The notes: generated by a model not told the origin, from the sequence alone. 64,000 nt of DNA from Bacteroidota bacterium (GCA_016715505.1 JADJZY010000037.1:66454-130453), one strand, 5' to 3'; counted from the stretch's first letter, positions 1-9,348 are shown. Program-made: numbers and translations.

Positions 1-1565
1 ATATATCGTGAGGCCGCATTGCCGTTGAGTGAAGTACTCTCAGGCATAATTTCCACATCCGTTAAAGCCAGGGTAACATCACTCTCCCAGGCCTTATTCC
101 GATCTATGGTCTTAAAGCTATAAGCTGCAACGATTAATGCAACTAAAACCAAAGGCAATGCTTGTTGTTTGGTTTTTTGACCTATCCAGTAAATACCAGC
201 GCCCAATAACATACAAAATCCGAGCGATGAGTGAAAGGCCAAACGTTCACCCATGGTAGCGCCTACATTAAAAAATCAGGTTGGTCACCAGCAATATATT
301 GAACAAATAGAAACCCAATGCAAATGCCACCCAATGCCGTTTCTTAAACGCCCAAATTCCAAAACCGATAATGGCTATTAATGACAAAATGGCAAGCCAC
401 ACTTCAGGATTCGAAAATCACGATAAGGAATACTGTTATATCCGTAATCCGAACTTAAAGGATGCGGAAAAATCTGCGTAACGATGTATTTCAAAAAGAT
501 GTAGAACTTAGTGGCTAGTTTTTGAGCATCATCAGCCAATAAAAATGGATTATTGAGTAACTCTGTATCCTGTAAATCCGATTTCCCCATCACGTCCACC
601 GCGTTTTTACGCATTAAAAAATAGAGGGCAAATACAGAGAGATAAGCGCCCATCAAACGCATGAGTTTTGAAATTTGAAATTCGCGTTGTTGAAAAACAA
701 ACAAGGACAACGGCACTAAGAAAATCAATGTTGCTCCATACTCCTTACTCAACAAAGCCGAAAGAAAACAAACAGCCGACAAAATGAGCGATTTCATTTT
801 CTGATCTACAAAATAACGATGTGCAGTGATCAATGACAATATCATAAAAAGGAATGAAAAAATTTCATCCCGACTTTTCACATTGGCCACCACTTCGGTA
901 TGAATAGGATGGGCCGTAAACAATAATGCAATCAGAAATGCCAGTAATTTATTTTCACGAAATACCACACTCGACAAAAAGAAAAAGAGGATACAACAAG
1001 TCAAACCATAAAACAAAACATTATTGATGTGTCGAAAACCAAAACCTTTTGCACGACAATCTTTATCATTAAAAATTCCATCCTGATTCAAATCCTCCGC
1101 TGCATCTCCTACCCCATTTTTATTTTCATCCCAACAATTTTGATCGTAAACCGGATTATCTCTCGTACCAATAAATTGTTGTTCGATAGCGAAGGTAGCC
1201 ACCGACAATGGCCTGTATCGACCACCAGACAACTGATCGCGGGTATTCATTTGTTTATAAAAACTATCGTACAAATCCTTGGTAAAAATTTCTCCGATGC
1301 CGGAAACGCCTTTCAGGACATACTCATTTTTACAAATCACAATATCATCATCTAATGCAAATTGATGTTGGAACGTATTGGCATAAAGTACTACACTCAT
1401 GAGCATCAAAATGAGATAAGGAATATACCCGGAAGTCATTTTACCAAGCCATCCGGTATTTAACGAAACAGCCTGCTCAACCTCAGGATTCAAAGAAGCA
1501 GGTATATTTGCCGAAACCTGAGAGATGGGTTTGGAAGCCTGTTTGGATGTATTTTTTTTGGCCAT
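1..1565 (-). CDS. TMTC/DUF1736-type multispanning membrane protein (C-terminus beyond window, frameshifted)
   Basis: Predicted inner-membrane protein of the TMTC-like family, whose members have many membrane helices, a DUF1736 region and usually C-terminal TPRs; the TPR part would lie left of the window. The start at 1565 (MAKKNTSK) is preferred over a TTG at 1613 inside folC. Hydrophobic segments begin near residue 43 (YLILMLMSVVLYANTF). HPLSSDYGYNSIP is the DUF1736 hallmark. Two single-base errors break the frame: a T run near 385 is one short and a T run near 278 is one long. Correcting both gives a continuous frame through FSNPEVWLAILSLIAII and LVTNLIFNVGATMGERLAFH to base 1. The first large loop carries Asp/Asn-rich segments (DENKNGVGDAAE and DLNQDGIFNDKD) that resemble EF-hand loops. 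It lies just downstream of folC on the same strand. The exact role is unknown; O-mannosylation of exported proteins is known for eukaryotic TMTCs only. Confidence 0.75.
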
Positions 1566-1609
1566 AGCGATCGATAAGAAGGCTAAAAATAATGAAGTGG
1601 AATTAATTA

Positions 1610-2932
1610 TCAAGATTTATTCAACTCAAACCATCGATAAGCATTGTCGAGTGTCAAAAAGCTTCCTGTTACCAATAAAGCATCTCCATTTTTTAACTGC
1701 GGATAAATGGCTGATAACGCACTTTCCATATCAGAGTAAGATTTCCCCTGCAAACCGTTTTGATGGGCTTTCGACATTAATTCCTGATGCGGCAGAGCCC
1801 GGGGAATATCCGCTTGGGTAAAAATATAATCCCAATTTTGAGGAAATAATTTTAAGATATCATCAAGATCCTTATCTGCAACAAACGATAAAATCACATA
1901 CCGATTTTGGATATCCATACCGGCGAATTGCTTGATACACCACTGAATACCCGCCTGATTGTGTGATACATCCAAAACAACTAAAGGATCAGTCTGAATA
2001 ATATCGAATCGCCCACGCATGCCACTTCGTGTTTTGACCTTAGTCAAAGCTTCTTCAATGAGCGACTCATTTAAACGCCAACCAATTTGAGTCATTACCC
2101 GTAAAGTGGTGAGTACAGTTGACACATTGGCGGCCTGATATGCACCCAAAAGGTCTGTGGATACTTGTTTGAATGCTTTAGCCGATAAGTCAAAAAAACG
2201 AATCTGATTTAGATGTGCAATCTGATTTGCGCCTGCTACAGCAAAATATTGACTGGCATAAAAAATGGGCGACTGCATCATGACGGATTTTGAAAAAAAC
2301 ACCTTTTCGGTTTCCGCATTGGACTCTCCGATCACAACCGGAACACCTTTTTTGATAATCCCGGCCTTTTGGGTTGCGATATCCGAAAGCGTTTCTCCCA
2401 ACCATTGCGTATGATCTTTACTGATATTTGTAATCACACTCACCTCTGGCGTAATTACATTGGTACTATCCAATAAACCACCCATCCCTACCTCCACGAT
2501 GGCAATATCCACTTCTTGTTCGGCAAAAAACAAAAAGGCCATGGCCACACAAACTTCAAAGAAAGAAGGTTTAAGATGAGTTAATAAATCAGCATGGGTT
2601 TGCATAAAATCAATCACGGCCTGTTTATCAATCATGTTTCCATCGATTCGGATTCGTTCCCGAAAATCGCTGATATGCGGACTGGTATAAAGGCCTGTTT
2701 TCAAACCATGCAGTTGAAATACAGAAGCCAGCATGTGACTACAACTCCCCTTGCCGTTTGTTCCGGCTATATGAATACTCTTGAACTTATTTTGGGGATT
2801 GCCCAAAGCTTCACATAATGCCAGGGTATTACTTAAATCCGGTTTGTAGGCTGCTGCTCCAACTCTCGTAAACATAGGCAGCATGGTATACATTTTCTGA
2901 ATTGTTTCTTCGTATAATGCGTCGGTATTCAT
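1610..2932 (-). CDS. folC: Bifunctional folylpolyglutamate synthase / dihydrofolate synthase
   Basis: Cytoplasmic Mur-ligase-type enzyme that adds glutamate to dihydropteroate and folates in an ATP-dependent reaction. The 440-residue length fits the family. The ATP-binding loop GTNGKGS is at residues 57-63. The central domain shows VEVGMGGLLDSTN and ITNISKDHTQWLG, which are typical FolC segments, and the C-terminal domain shows VLDVSHNQAG. The gene reads intact from ATG to TGA. It is divergent from the nhaD gene, with about 73 bases between the two starts, and probably shares a transcript with the TMTC-like gene downstream, whose start lies 45 bases beyond the folC stop. Confidence 0.95.
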   Translation of the reverse strand: MNTDALYEETIQKMYTMLPMFTRVGAAAYKPDLSNTLALCEALGNPQNKFKSIHIAGTNGKGSCSHMLASVFQLHGLKTGLYTSPHISDFRERIRIDGNMIDKQAVIDFMQTHADLLTHLKPSFFEVCVAMAFLFFAEQEVDIAIVEVGMGGLLDSTNVITPEVSVITNISKDHTQWLGETLSDIATQKAGIIKKGVPVVIGESNAETEKVFFSKSVMMQSPIFYASQYFAVAGANQIAHLNQIRFFDLSAKAFKQVSTDLLGAYQAANVSTVLTTLRVMTQIGWRLNESLIEEALTKVKTRSGMRGRFDIIQTDPLVVLDVSHNQAGIQWCIKQFAGMDIQNRYVILSFVADKDLDDILKLFPQNWDYIFTQADIPRALPHQELMSKAHQNGLQGKSYSDMESALSAIYPQLKNGDALLVTGSFLTLDNAYRWFELNKS

Positions 2933-3005
2933 GAGGCTTTGAGGATATTTCCGGATTCCTGATTAATTCGGTGGAAGTTGTACATTGCGTTTTCAAAATT
3001 AGTAT

Positions 3006-4264
3006 ATGACTTGGTTATTACTGGCAGTATTTTTTATTGGATATATTTTTATCATTATCGAACATAATGTAAAAATTGATAAAGCCGCCTCGGCATTGAT
3101 TACAGGCGTGCTATGCTGGGTGGTTTATTCATTTTCTACCACCGATCAGCATTTGGTCAGCCACGAGTTATTGGAACATATCAGCGAAATCGCCGGTATT
3201 GTATTCTTTTTAATTGGAGCGATGACTATCGTTGAACTCATTGACTTGTACGATGGGTTTCAAATTATCATTGATAAAATATCCACCAATAATAAAAGAA
3301 AGCTGCTCTATATTGTCACTCTCTTATCGTTCTTTTTATCTGCGCTTTTAGACAATCTGACAACGGCCATTGTGATGAGCTCCTTGGTTATTAAAATTCT
3401 CGAAAACAACCAAGATCGAATGCTCATGATTGGCATGATTGTGATTGCGGCTAATTCAGGAGGTGCATGGTCGCCTATTGGAGATGTTACCACGACCATG
3501 TTATGGATAGGTAACCAAATTACAACAATGGGCATCATCAAATCAATCATTTTACCTTCAATGGTGTCGGTATTGATACCAATGTTCTTAATCGCTTGGA
3601 AATTAAAAGGTCAGTTTGAAAAAAAGCTTACCACATCAAACAAAAATATTAGTGATACAGAGCGATCTGTCATCTTTTTCACCGGCCTCGGGATGCTCAT
3701 ATTTGTGCCTATTTTCAAAACCATCACCCACCTGCCGCCCTTATGGGAATGATGCTGGCTGTAGGTGTTTTATGGATTGTATCGGAAACTTTACACAAAC
3801 GTAATTTGGCGAACGCAGAGAATAAATCATCCATTTTTTCGGCATTGGAAAGAGTTGATATGCCAAGTATTTTGTTTTTTATGGGCATTTTAATTGCAGT
3901 GAGTTCATTACAATCCGCTCATATTTTAAATGATTTAGCCACTTATTTAAATGAACATGTGGGTAACGATAAAATAATCGTTACAGGCATAGGGTTGTTC
4001 TCAGCCATTTTTGATAATGTTCCTCTGGTTGCAGCCATACAAGGCATGTACGATTTACAGCAATATCCCAGTGGTGATTTTTTCTGGAACTATCTGGCTT
4101 ATTGCGCAGGAACAGGTGGAAGTATTCTCATCATAGGTTCAGCGGCAGGAGTTGCAGCCATGGGCATGGAGAACATATCATTTTTCTGGTATCTGAAAAA
4201 TATCAGTTTGGCAGCGTTATTGGGATTTTTAGGAGGGGCCTTTCTTACGATTTTGCTTGCTTAG
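3006..4264 (+). CDS. nhaD: NhaD-type Na+/H+ antiporter (split by one-base deletion)
   Basis: Ion-transporter superfamily membrane protein of about 419 residues that would exchange sodium for protons across the inner membrane. Typical NhaD stretches are visible: LDNLTTAIVMSSLVIKI, GGAWSPIGDVTTTMLW and, after the break, FDNVPLVAAIQGMYDL and GTGGSILIIGSAAGVAAMG. The frame breaks near 3740 in THLPP-MGMML. One missing T in CCCTTATGGG restores the usual His-Leu-Pro-Pro-aromatic-Met-Gly sequence, so the two halves (3006-3752 and 3743-4264) are one gene. It converges tail to tail with mlaF; the two reading frames overlap by about 20 bases. Confidence 0.9.
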
Positions 4265-5024
4265 CCTCAATCATCCGCATGTGCTTAGCATCTTTGAGAA
4301 ATTCAGAGGCAAAAATGAAGTCGTTCAGTGTTTGGTCTTTACTAAAAATAATGTCTTCTTTATTGCCTTCCCATTGTTTTTTACCTTTATAGAGGTATAA
4401 AATGTAATCGCCACTTTCCATCACCGTATTCATATCATGGGTATTCATGACGGTGGTAATATTAAACTCCTTTGTGATTTCAATAATCAGGCGATCAATA
4501 ACTAAAGAAGTCAGGGGATCTAATCCTGAATTAGGTTCATCGCAGAAAAGATATTTCGGATTTAAAACAATGGCCCTGGCAAGTGCGACCCTTTTTTTCA
4601 TTCCCCCACTGATTTCGGCCGGATACTTGCGATTACTATCCTTTAAATTTACCCGATCCAATACTTCATTCACACGTTTCTTCTTTTCGCTGAGTGTCAT
4701 ATTGGTAAACATATCCAAAGGAAACATTACATTTTGTTCCACATTCAAACTATCAAATAAAGCAGAGCCCTGAAACAACATGCCAATTTGTGTTCGAAGT
4801 TCCTTTTTATCCTTATCATCTAATTCTGTAAAATTCCGGCCATCATATAAAATCTGACCGGAGTCTACCTGAATCAATCCGATGATACATTTCATCAATA
4901 CCGTTTTACCGCTACCACTACTACCGATAATCAGGTTGATCTTTCCACTTTCCATGACTCCGGAAACATCATCCAAAATAACTTTTCCGTTGAAGGATTT
5001 ATGTATATTTTTTATTTCTATCAT
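4245..5024 (-). CDS. mlaF: ABC transporter ATP-binding protein, MlaF/Ttg2A type
   Basis: Cytoplasmic ATPase of an Mla/MCE lipid transport system. The 259 residues contain the Walker A loop GSSGSGKT (34-41), the signature SGGMKKRVALARA, the Walker B sequence KYLFCDEPNSGLDPLTS and the switch His in NTHDMNTV. It starts nine bases after the stop of mlaE, so the two are surely co-transcribed. An MlaD-like MCE substrate-binding gene is not present in the window; in Bacteroidota it is often encoded elsewhere. Its direction of lipid transport cannot be told from sequence. Confidence 0.92.
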   Translation of the reverse strand: MIEIKNIHKSFNGKVILDDVSGVMESGKINLIIGSSGSGKTVLMKCIIGLIQVDSGQILYDGRNFTELDDKDKKELRTQIGMLFQGSALFDSLNVEQNVMFPLDMFTNMTLSEKKKRVNEVLDRVNLKDSNRKYPAEISGGMKKRVALARAIVLNPKYLFCDEPNSGLDPLTSLVIDRLIIEITKEFNITTVMNTHDMNTVMESGDYILYLYKGKKQWEGNKEDIIFSKDQTLNDFIFASEFLKDAKHMRMIEAKQAKS

Positions 5025-5033
5025 GAAAAATGC

Positions 5034-5774
5034 TTAAAGTAAAAGAGCCGCCAAACCATAATCTGCGAATAAAATTAAAATACAACTCACTACCACAGAG
5101 GTGGTGGAGGCACGACCAATTTCAAGAGCTCCACCTTTAACATGATAACCAAAATAGGCAGAAACACTGGATATGATAAAGGCAAATGTGAAAGACTTGA
5201 TTAACCCGAATGTCAGATTAAAGGGGATAAATTCAGTGACCAACCCTTGCGAAAATTGTTGTTCGTTGATAATTCCACTTAAGGTTCCTGCAAGGTATCC
5301 TCCCCAAACGGATAAAAACATTGAAATAGTGATCAAAAAAGGGATGACAATAAAGGCTGCAAAAATTTTTGGTAAAATCAGGTAAGTTTTGGTATTGATA
5401 CCCATGATTTCGAGGGCATCAATTTGTTCACTCACACGCATATTACCCAATTCGGAAGCAATTTTGGATCCCACTACCCCGGCCAATACAATACATACCA
5501 CTGTAGGGGAAAGCTCCAAGAATGTACTATCCCGGATAATCTGAGCAATGACATATTTCTGTACTAGTGGACTAATCAACTGGTAAGCTGTTTGAACGGT
5601 TGTTACAGCCCCCAGAAACAAGGAGATAATCACAACAATCCCCAAAGAACCGATTCCTATTTCATTACACTGGTGAATAAATTCTTTCCAGTAAACACGG
5701 GCATTCTCCGGCCTGGAAAACATCTCCCTGAGCATCATCAGGTATCGACCAAAGTGAGTAAGGAATTTAATCAT
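5034..5774 (-). CDS. mlaE: MlaE/YrbE-type ABC permease
   Basis: Inner-membrane permease partner of the MlaF ATPase, 246 residues from the ATG at 5774 (MIKFLTHFGRYLMML). An ATG twelve codons upstream is possible, but the sequence from 5774 matches the usual N-terminus of Bacteroidota MlaE proteins. The MlaE domain is recognised by SIGIVVIISLFLGAV-like and PTVVCIVLAGVVGSKIASELG segments, followed by MRVSEQIDALEIMGINTKTYLI, which is the conserved cytoplasmic loop thought to contact the ATPase. Five to six hydrophobic helices are visible. It is the first gene of the mlaE-mlaF pair. Confidence 0.92.
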   Translation of the reverse strand: MIKFLTHFGRYLMMLREMFSRPENARVYWKEFIHQCNEIGIGSLGIVVIISLFLGAVTTVQTAYQLISPLVQKYVIAQIIRDSTFLELSPTVVCIVLAGVVGSKIASELGNMRVSEQIDALEIMGINTKTYLILPKIFAAFIVIPFLITISMFLSVWGGYLAGTLSGIINEQQFSQGLVTEFIPFNLTFGLIKSFTFAFIISSVSAYFGYHVKGGALEIGRASTTSVVVSCILILFADYGLAALLL

Positions 5775-5958
5775 GAAGGGCCAAAAATACTGAATTGTAG
5801 CTATGAACAACTGAATGAATTGCTAAAATCCATCTTCAAATTCACTTTTCAGGAGTTCCATGAATGAACTTAAAGGGTATCCGCTGGTACAAACGACTGT
5901 GATTCCTTTATTTGGAAGGAATGATTTATTAAAAAAAGGCTCTATTTTTGTCCACTTC

Positions 5959-7075
5959 ATGAAAAACTATGATATCGTCATTGTGGGCGCAGGTCCTGTT
6001 GGATGCTGTATCGCGGAAAGGTGTGCTACACAATTAAACTGGAAAGTAAAATTGATTGACAAACGCCCCCATGTGGCTGGAAATTGTTATGATCGTTTTC
6101 ATGAAAGTGGTGTGATGATTCATCAATATGGGCCCCATTATTTCCGGACTAATAATCAGGAATTGCTGACATATTTGACGCAATTTACGGAATGGCTGCC
6201 CGGTAATTATTTTGTAAGTAGCTTCTCCCGAAATGAATACTTTCCCTTCCCGATAAATTTATTAACCCTTGCTCAGTTTTTTAAAAAGGAAAAATTGAGT
6301 CCGGAAGAAGGGAAAGCCTTGTTGGAAGAAGTGCGTGAAAAAATAGAAAATCCTACAAATTCTGAAGAATTTGTTTTGTCGCGAGTTGGACGTGAAATGT
6401 ATGAAGCATTTTATTTAGGTTATACCCTAAAACAATGGGATATGCATCCCCGCGATTTGTCGCCCAGTGTTTGTGGCCGCATACCGGTTCGATTTAATGA
6501 AGATTGCCGATATGTAGATCATGCATTTCAACTCACCCCCAAGGAAGGATTTACGGCCATGTTTACACGCATGGTTACGCATCCGAATATCGATGTTGAG
6601 CTAGGCATAGAATATAATAAATCCGAACACCAGGCAGCGGTTGTTGTTTATACCGGACCGGTTGATGAATATTTTGATTATCGTTTGGGAAAATTGGCCT
6701 TGGCGTTCATTGGCGTTTGATTTTAAGCATGTTGAGCAGGAAAGAATTCAACCCAATGTACAAATTAACTATCCGAACGATTTTGACTATACCCGAACGG
6801 TTGAAATCAAACATGTCACACAGCAGGATCATCCACATACTGTGATTTCCTATGAATATCCGAAAGCTGAAGGAGATCCTTATTATCCGATACCAACAGA
6901 AAATAACCATGCCTTATACCTGAAGTACAAGGAATTGGCGGATGAAGAAATGGCCAAAAATCATGTCTATTTTTGTGGGCGCCTGGCCGAGTACAAATAT
7001 TTTAATACGGATGAAGTATTGGAAAATGCATTACGAACTTTTGAAATGATTCGCAAAAACCATGGCCATCAATAA
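5959..7075 (+). CDS. glf: UDP-galactopyranose mutase (split by one-base insertion)
   Basis: FAD-dependent enzyme that interconverts UDP-galactopyranose and UDP-galactofuranose for cell-surface glycans. From the ATG at 5959 the protein opens with the Rossmann motif DIVIVGAGPVGCCIAER. HQYGPHYFRTNN and REMYEAFYLGYTLKQWD are close to the conserved GPHIFHT and YTRKQW motifs of the family, and RIPVRFNEDCRYVDH follows. The reading frame breaks near 6690: an extra G in GGAAAATTGG, when removed, gives LGKLPWRSLAFDF and continues to the stop at 7075, about 371 residues in all. Its last bases overlap the start of the GT2 gene, so the two form a glycan operon. Confidence 0.9.
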
Positions 7076-7766
7076 TTTATGGGTTATTATGCCCGTGTAC
7101 AATGAAGAAGAAGCCATTGATTTTGTGGTGAATGAATGGACCAAAGCCCTGGATGCATTACAACTTCCCTATACCTTATGTATATTAAATGACGGAAGCA
7201 AAGATGGCACCTTGCATCATCTGAAAACATTGGCACAACAGCATCAGCGAATTCATATTGTCGACAAAAGCAATTCAGGTCATGGACAAAGTTGTATATA
7301 TGGATACAAATTAGCATTACAAAACGGAGCTGATTGGATTTTTCAAATAGATAGTGATGGGCAATGCGACCCAAAATATTTTGCATCTTTTATTCCATTC
7401 ACGGAAAAACATGCATGTATTTATGGCGTGCGAACAACCCGCGATGATGGGTTTCAGCGAATGATGGTTTCTTTCTTCGTAACCATGTTTACCTTAGTTG
7501 CCACGCAACAATTTTTAAGAGATCCGAATGTACCTTATCGTTTAATCCGTTCGGATGTCATGCAGCAATTCGTGAATGATGTTCCAACTGATTTTCACTT
7601 AGCGAATATTTATGTAACGGTAAGAAGTCATAAAATATCCCGCATCAAATGGGTACCTATTCATTTCCGGGATCGAATGGGTGGCAGCGCGAGTGTGAAA
7701 ACCTTTTCTTTTGTAAAGCATGGATTTAAATTATTTCGGCAATTGAAAGAAGCGCAAAGGGGATGA
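7062..7766 (+). CDS. Family 2 glycosyltransferase (dolichol-phosphate-mannose-synthase-like)
   Basis: GT-A fold glycosyltransferase of 234 residues, cytoplasmic or membrane-associated. The start MAINNLWVIMPVYNEEEA lies 14 bases inside the end of glf, indicating translational coupling. The nucleotide-sugar site is visible as LNDGSKDGT and the metal-binding DxD region as FQIDSDGQCDP. RDPNVPYRLIRSDVM resembles the acceptor side of DPM1/GtrB-like enzymes. There is no clear C-terminal membrane helix pair. With glf next to it, a role in making a polyprenyl-linked or exported sugar is likely, but donor and acceptor cannot be predicted. Confidence 0.88.
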   Translation: MAINNLWVIMPVYNEEEAIDFVVNEWTKALDALQLPYTLCILNDGSKDGTLHHLKTLAQQHQRIHIVDKSNSGHGQSCIYGYKLALQNGADWIFQIDSDGQCDPKYFASFIPFTEKHACIYGVRTTRDDGFQRMMVSFFVTMFTLVATQQFLRDPNVPYRLIRSDVMQQFVNDVPTDFHLANIYVTVRSHKISRIKWVPIHFRDRMGGSASVKTFSFVKHGFKLFRQLKEAQRG

Positions 7767-7823
7767 TTGAAGGATCATCAAATCTGAGTGAATGTCCAAA
7801 AAATCAAGCATGATATGTATATT

Positions 7824-7850
7824 AAAAAAGACCGCCAATTGACGGTCTTT
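7824..7850 (-). terminator. Intrinsic terminator of tRNA-Met
   Basis: On the minus strand, AAAGACCG pairs with CGGTCTTT around a short loop and is followed by a T run. It begins two bases after the tRNA 3' end. Confidence 0.8.
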
Positions 7851-7851
7851 G

Positions 7852-7925
7852 TAGCGAGGATGGGAGTTGAACCCATCACCTCAGGGTTATGAATCCTGCG
7901 CTCTAACCACCTGAGCTACCTCGCC
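7852..7925 (-). tRNA. tRNA-Met (CAT)
   Basis: Cloverleaf on the minus strand. The acceptor stem GGCGAGG pairs with CCTCGCT (first pair G-U), the D arm is GCTC..GAGC, the anticodon loop is TTCATAA with anticodon CAT, and the T arm contains GGGTTCAACTCCC. The anticodon stem has one A-C mismatch next to the loop. No CCA is encoded. The standard first base pairing and the D arm point to the elongator type rather than the initiator; tRNA-Ile2 with a modified C34 is the other possibility. Confidence 0.9.
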
Positions 7926-7997
7926 ATTGTGGTTAACTTCATTTTAATTGAAGCCTGATTGAGGGCTGCAAAGCTAAACAAAAAAATGAAAATCCAA

Positions 7998-8471
7998 TCA
8001 GGCATGATGATATTTTTCATTGTTCAGGATTGAAAAGGCCCGATACAGTTGTTCGGTAAAAATCAGGCGAACCAATTGATGCGGGAATGTAAGTGCAGAC
8101 AGCGCCATTTTAAAAATAGCCCGTTCATGCACCTTTGCCGAGATACCATAACTGCCTCCAATTAAGAACACGATGCGTGTACTACTTTGATTCATCCATT
8201 GATTTAATTTTTTGGAAAATTCAATAGAATCTAACGATTTCCCTTTTTCATCTAGGGTGATAAGAATATCCTTGTCGTTCAATTTGGATAAAATGAGTTC
8301 AGATTCTTTATCTAAAATTTGCTCCTTCCCTTGTTGCGTATTAATCTTAGTGTTATCAATCGTTTCCAGCTTGAATTTGGTATAGAAACTGAGACGTTTT
8401 ACATATAAATCAATGGCTTCGGCTAGTTCCTTTTTATCCTGTTTTCCCAAACTCCATAATTCTACCGTCAT
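7998..8471 (-). CDS. rlmH: 23S rRNA (pseudouridine1915-N3)-methyltransferase RlmH
   Basis: SPOUT-class methyltransferase of 157 residues that methylates pseudouridine 1915 in helix 69 of 23S rRNA using SAM. The ATG at 8471 (MTVELWSLGKQDKKEL) matches the family N-terminus; a longer frame upstream runs into the tRNA-Arg gene on the other strand and is not real. The SAM-binding knot is visible as IVFLIGGSYGI and the conserved C-terminus as LTFPHQLVRLIFTEQLYRA followed by LNNEKYHHA. It lies divergent to the tRNA-Arg gene, with about 57 bases between them. Confidence 0.95.
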   Translation of the reverse strand: MTVELWSLGKQDKKELAEAIDLYVKRLSFYTKFKLETIDNTKINTQQGKEQILDKESELILSKLNDKDILITLDEKGKSLDSIEFSKKLNQWMNQSSTRIVFLIGGSYGISAKVHERAIFKMALSALTFPHQLVRLIFTEQLYRAFSILNNEKYHHA

Positions 8472-8528
8472 TATTTCTATTTTTTTTTTGCCGGACAAAA
8501 ATAACCCATATATTTGCACTCCCAAAAA

Positions 8529-8602
8529 GGCTGCGTAGCTCAACTGAATAGAGCATCTCACTACGGATGAGAAGGTTTTAGGTTTGAATCCTAACGCGGT
8601 CA
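8529..8602 (+). tRNA. tRNA-Arg (ACG)
   Basis: Acceptor stem GGCTGCG pairs with CGCGGTC using two wobble pairs. The anticodon stem TCTCA/TGAGA closes the loop CTACGGA, giving anticodon ACG. The T arm TTAGG-TTTGAAT-CCTAA is perfect. No CCA is encoded. It is followed by its own terminator and by degraded copies of its 3' part. Confidence 0.9.
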
Positions 8603-8604
8603 CT

Positions 8605-8638
8605 AAAAAAGGTCGTCAGAAATGATGGCCTTTTTTTT
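8605..8638 (+). terminator. Terminator after tRNA-Arg (copy 1 of repeated hairpin)
   Basis: AAAAAAGGTCGTC and GATGGCCTTTTTTTT form a hairpin around AGAAAT with a long T run. The same 34 bases recur at 8924-8957 and 9043-9076. Confidence 0.8.
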
Positions 8639-8921
8639 CCCCCCTTTTCCTCTTCCCGTGTTGAAAAGCCCCCGGGGGGGGGGGGGGGGGGGGGGGGGGT
8701 TTTTTTTTTGGGGGGGCGGTAAGGGAGGGGGGGGAAGAAGATTTTTTTTTTTTCTTTTTTTTTCCCCTTCTTGAAATAATTTTCTTTAAAAAGGGGGGGG
8801 GGGGGGTTTGGGGTTTGTTTTTTTTTGGGGGCGCCAAAAAATTTTTTTTTTTTTCCCTTTTTTATTCCAAGGGGAGGGATTTTTTTTTTTTAAAAAATTC
8901 CCGGGGGGGGGTTTTTTTTTT
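8639..8921. other. Low-quality homopolymer block, probably an unresolved repeat
   Basis: About 280 bases made almost only of long runs of G, T, C and A. It starts directly after the first copy of the tRNA-Arg terminator and stops directly before the second copy, so it probably replaces further repeat units that were not assembled. All open frames here are translation artefacts. Confidence 0.85.
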
Positions 8922-9109
8922 CCAAAAAAGGTCGTCAGAAATGATGGCCTTTTTTTTGCACCCTATTTCAATGCTCAACTGAATAAAGCATCCCGACCAG
9001 AGCGTCGGGAAGTTTTTAGGTTTGAATCCTAACGCGGTCACCAAAAAAGGTCGTCAGAAATGATGGCCTTTTTTTTGCACCCTATTTCAATGCTCAACTG
9101 AATAAAGCA
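8922..9109 (+). repeat. Tandem direct repeat of 69 bp, period 119 bp
   Basis: Bases 8922-8990 and 9041-9109 are identical over 69 positions. Each copy holds the terminator hairpin, the spacer GCACCCTATTTCAAT and a D-arm-like piece GCTCAACTGAATAAAGCA related to tRNA-Arg. The 50 bases between the copies carry an anticodon-arm-like hairpin and the 3' third of tRNA-Arg. The first terminator copy at 8605 is a third partial member. Confidence 0.9.
8973..9040 (+). pseudogene. tRNA-Arg-like remnant lacking the 5' acceptor strand
   Basis: From the D arm onward this follows tRNA-Arg: GCTCAACTGAATA-AGCA, then an altered anticodon arm (CCCGA, loop CCAGAGCG of eight bases, TCGGG), then 27 bases shared exactly with tRNA-Arg through TTTTAGGTTTGAATCCTAA and CGCGGTCA. 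The sequence before it does not pair with CGCGGTC, so no acceptor stem can form and it should not be a working tRNA. A further, shorter remnant lies at about 9092-9135. Confidence 0.75.
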
Positions 9110-9348
9110 GAGGTTTAAATTCCCGAACGAATTCTGGACTGGTTGTTTTCCGTTTTTATTTTCTTTAAAGGCCCATTTCCTACAAGCATTCCCTTAAAAT
9201 CCGAGCAGGCTTTTTCACCTGTTTTTAGGAATAGGTTTTCTCACTCTGTATTCAGCTAAACCCTCATCGTTTCTTTGTATCGTCAAAGGAAAACATTCAC
9301 CGGCGACAACATCGAATAAACTTTAATCAACCTTTAAAAACACAAACC
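9110..9348. other. Intergenic region after the tRNA repeat
   Basis: The first 25 bases hold a last, shortened tRNA-like fragment with a T-arm-like GGTTTAAATTCC. The remainder up to the next start codon contains no frame that I can support. TTTCTTTGTATCG at about 9270 is a weak promoter-like site. Confidence 0.5.

Noticed and set aside
1029..1355. Plus-strand frame opposite the TMTC-like gene
   Set aside because: Shadow of a real minus-strand gene whose motifs are clear.
3006..4264. Two separate half-transporter genes
   Set aside because: The halves overlap in different frames and together give exactly one NhaD protein after a one-base fix.
8973..9040. A second working tRNA with an unusual 8-base anticodon loop
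   Set aside because: The 5' acceptor strand is missing and the preceding bases cannot pair with CGCGGTC.
8616..9044. Open frames on both strands rich in Pro, Phe, Lys and Gly
   Set aside because: They are translations of homopolymer noise and of the tRNA repeat.
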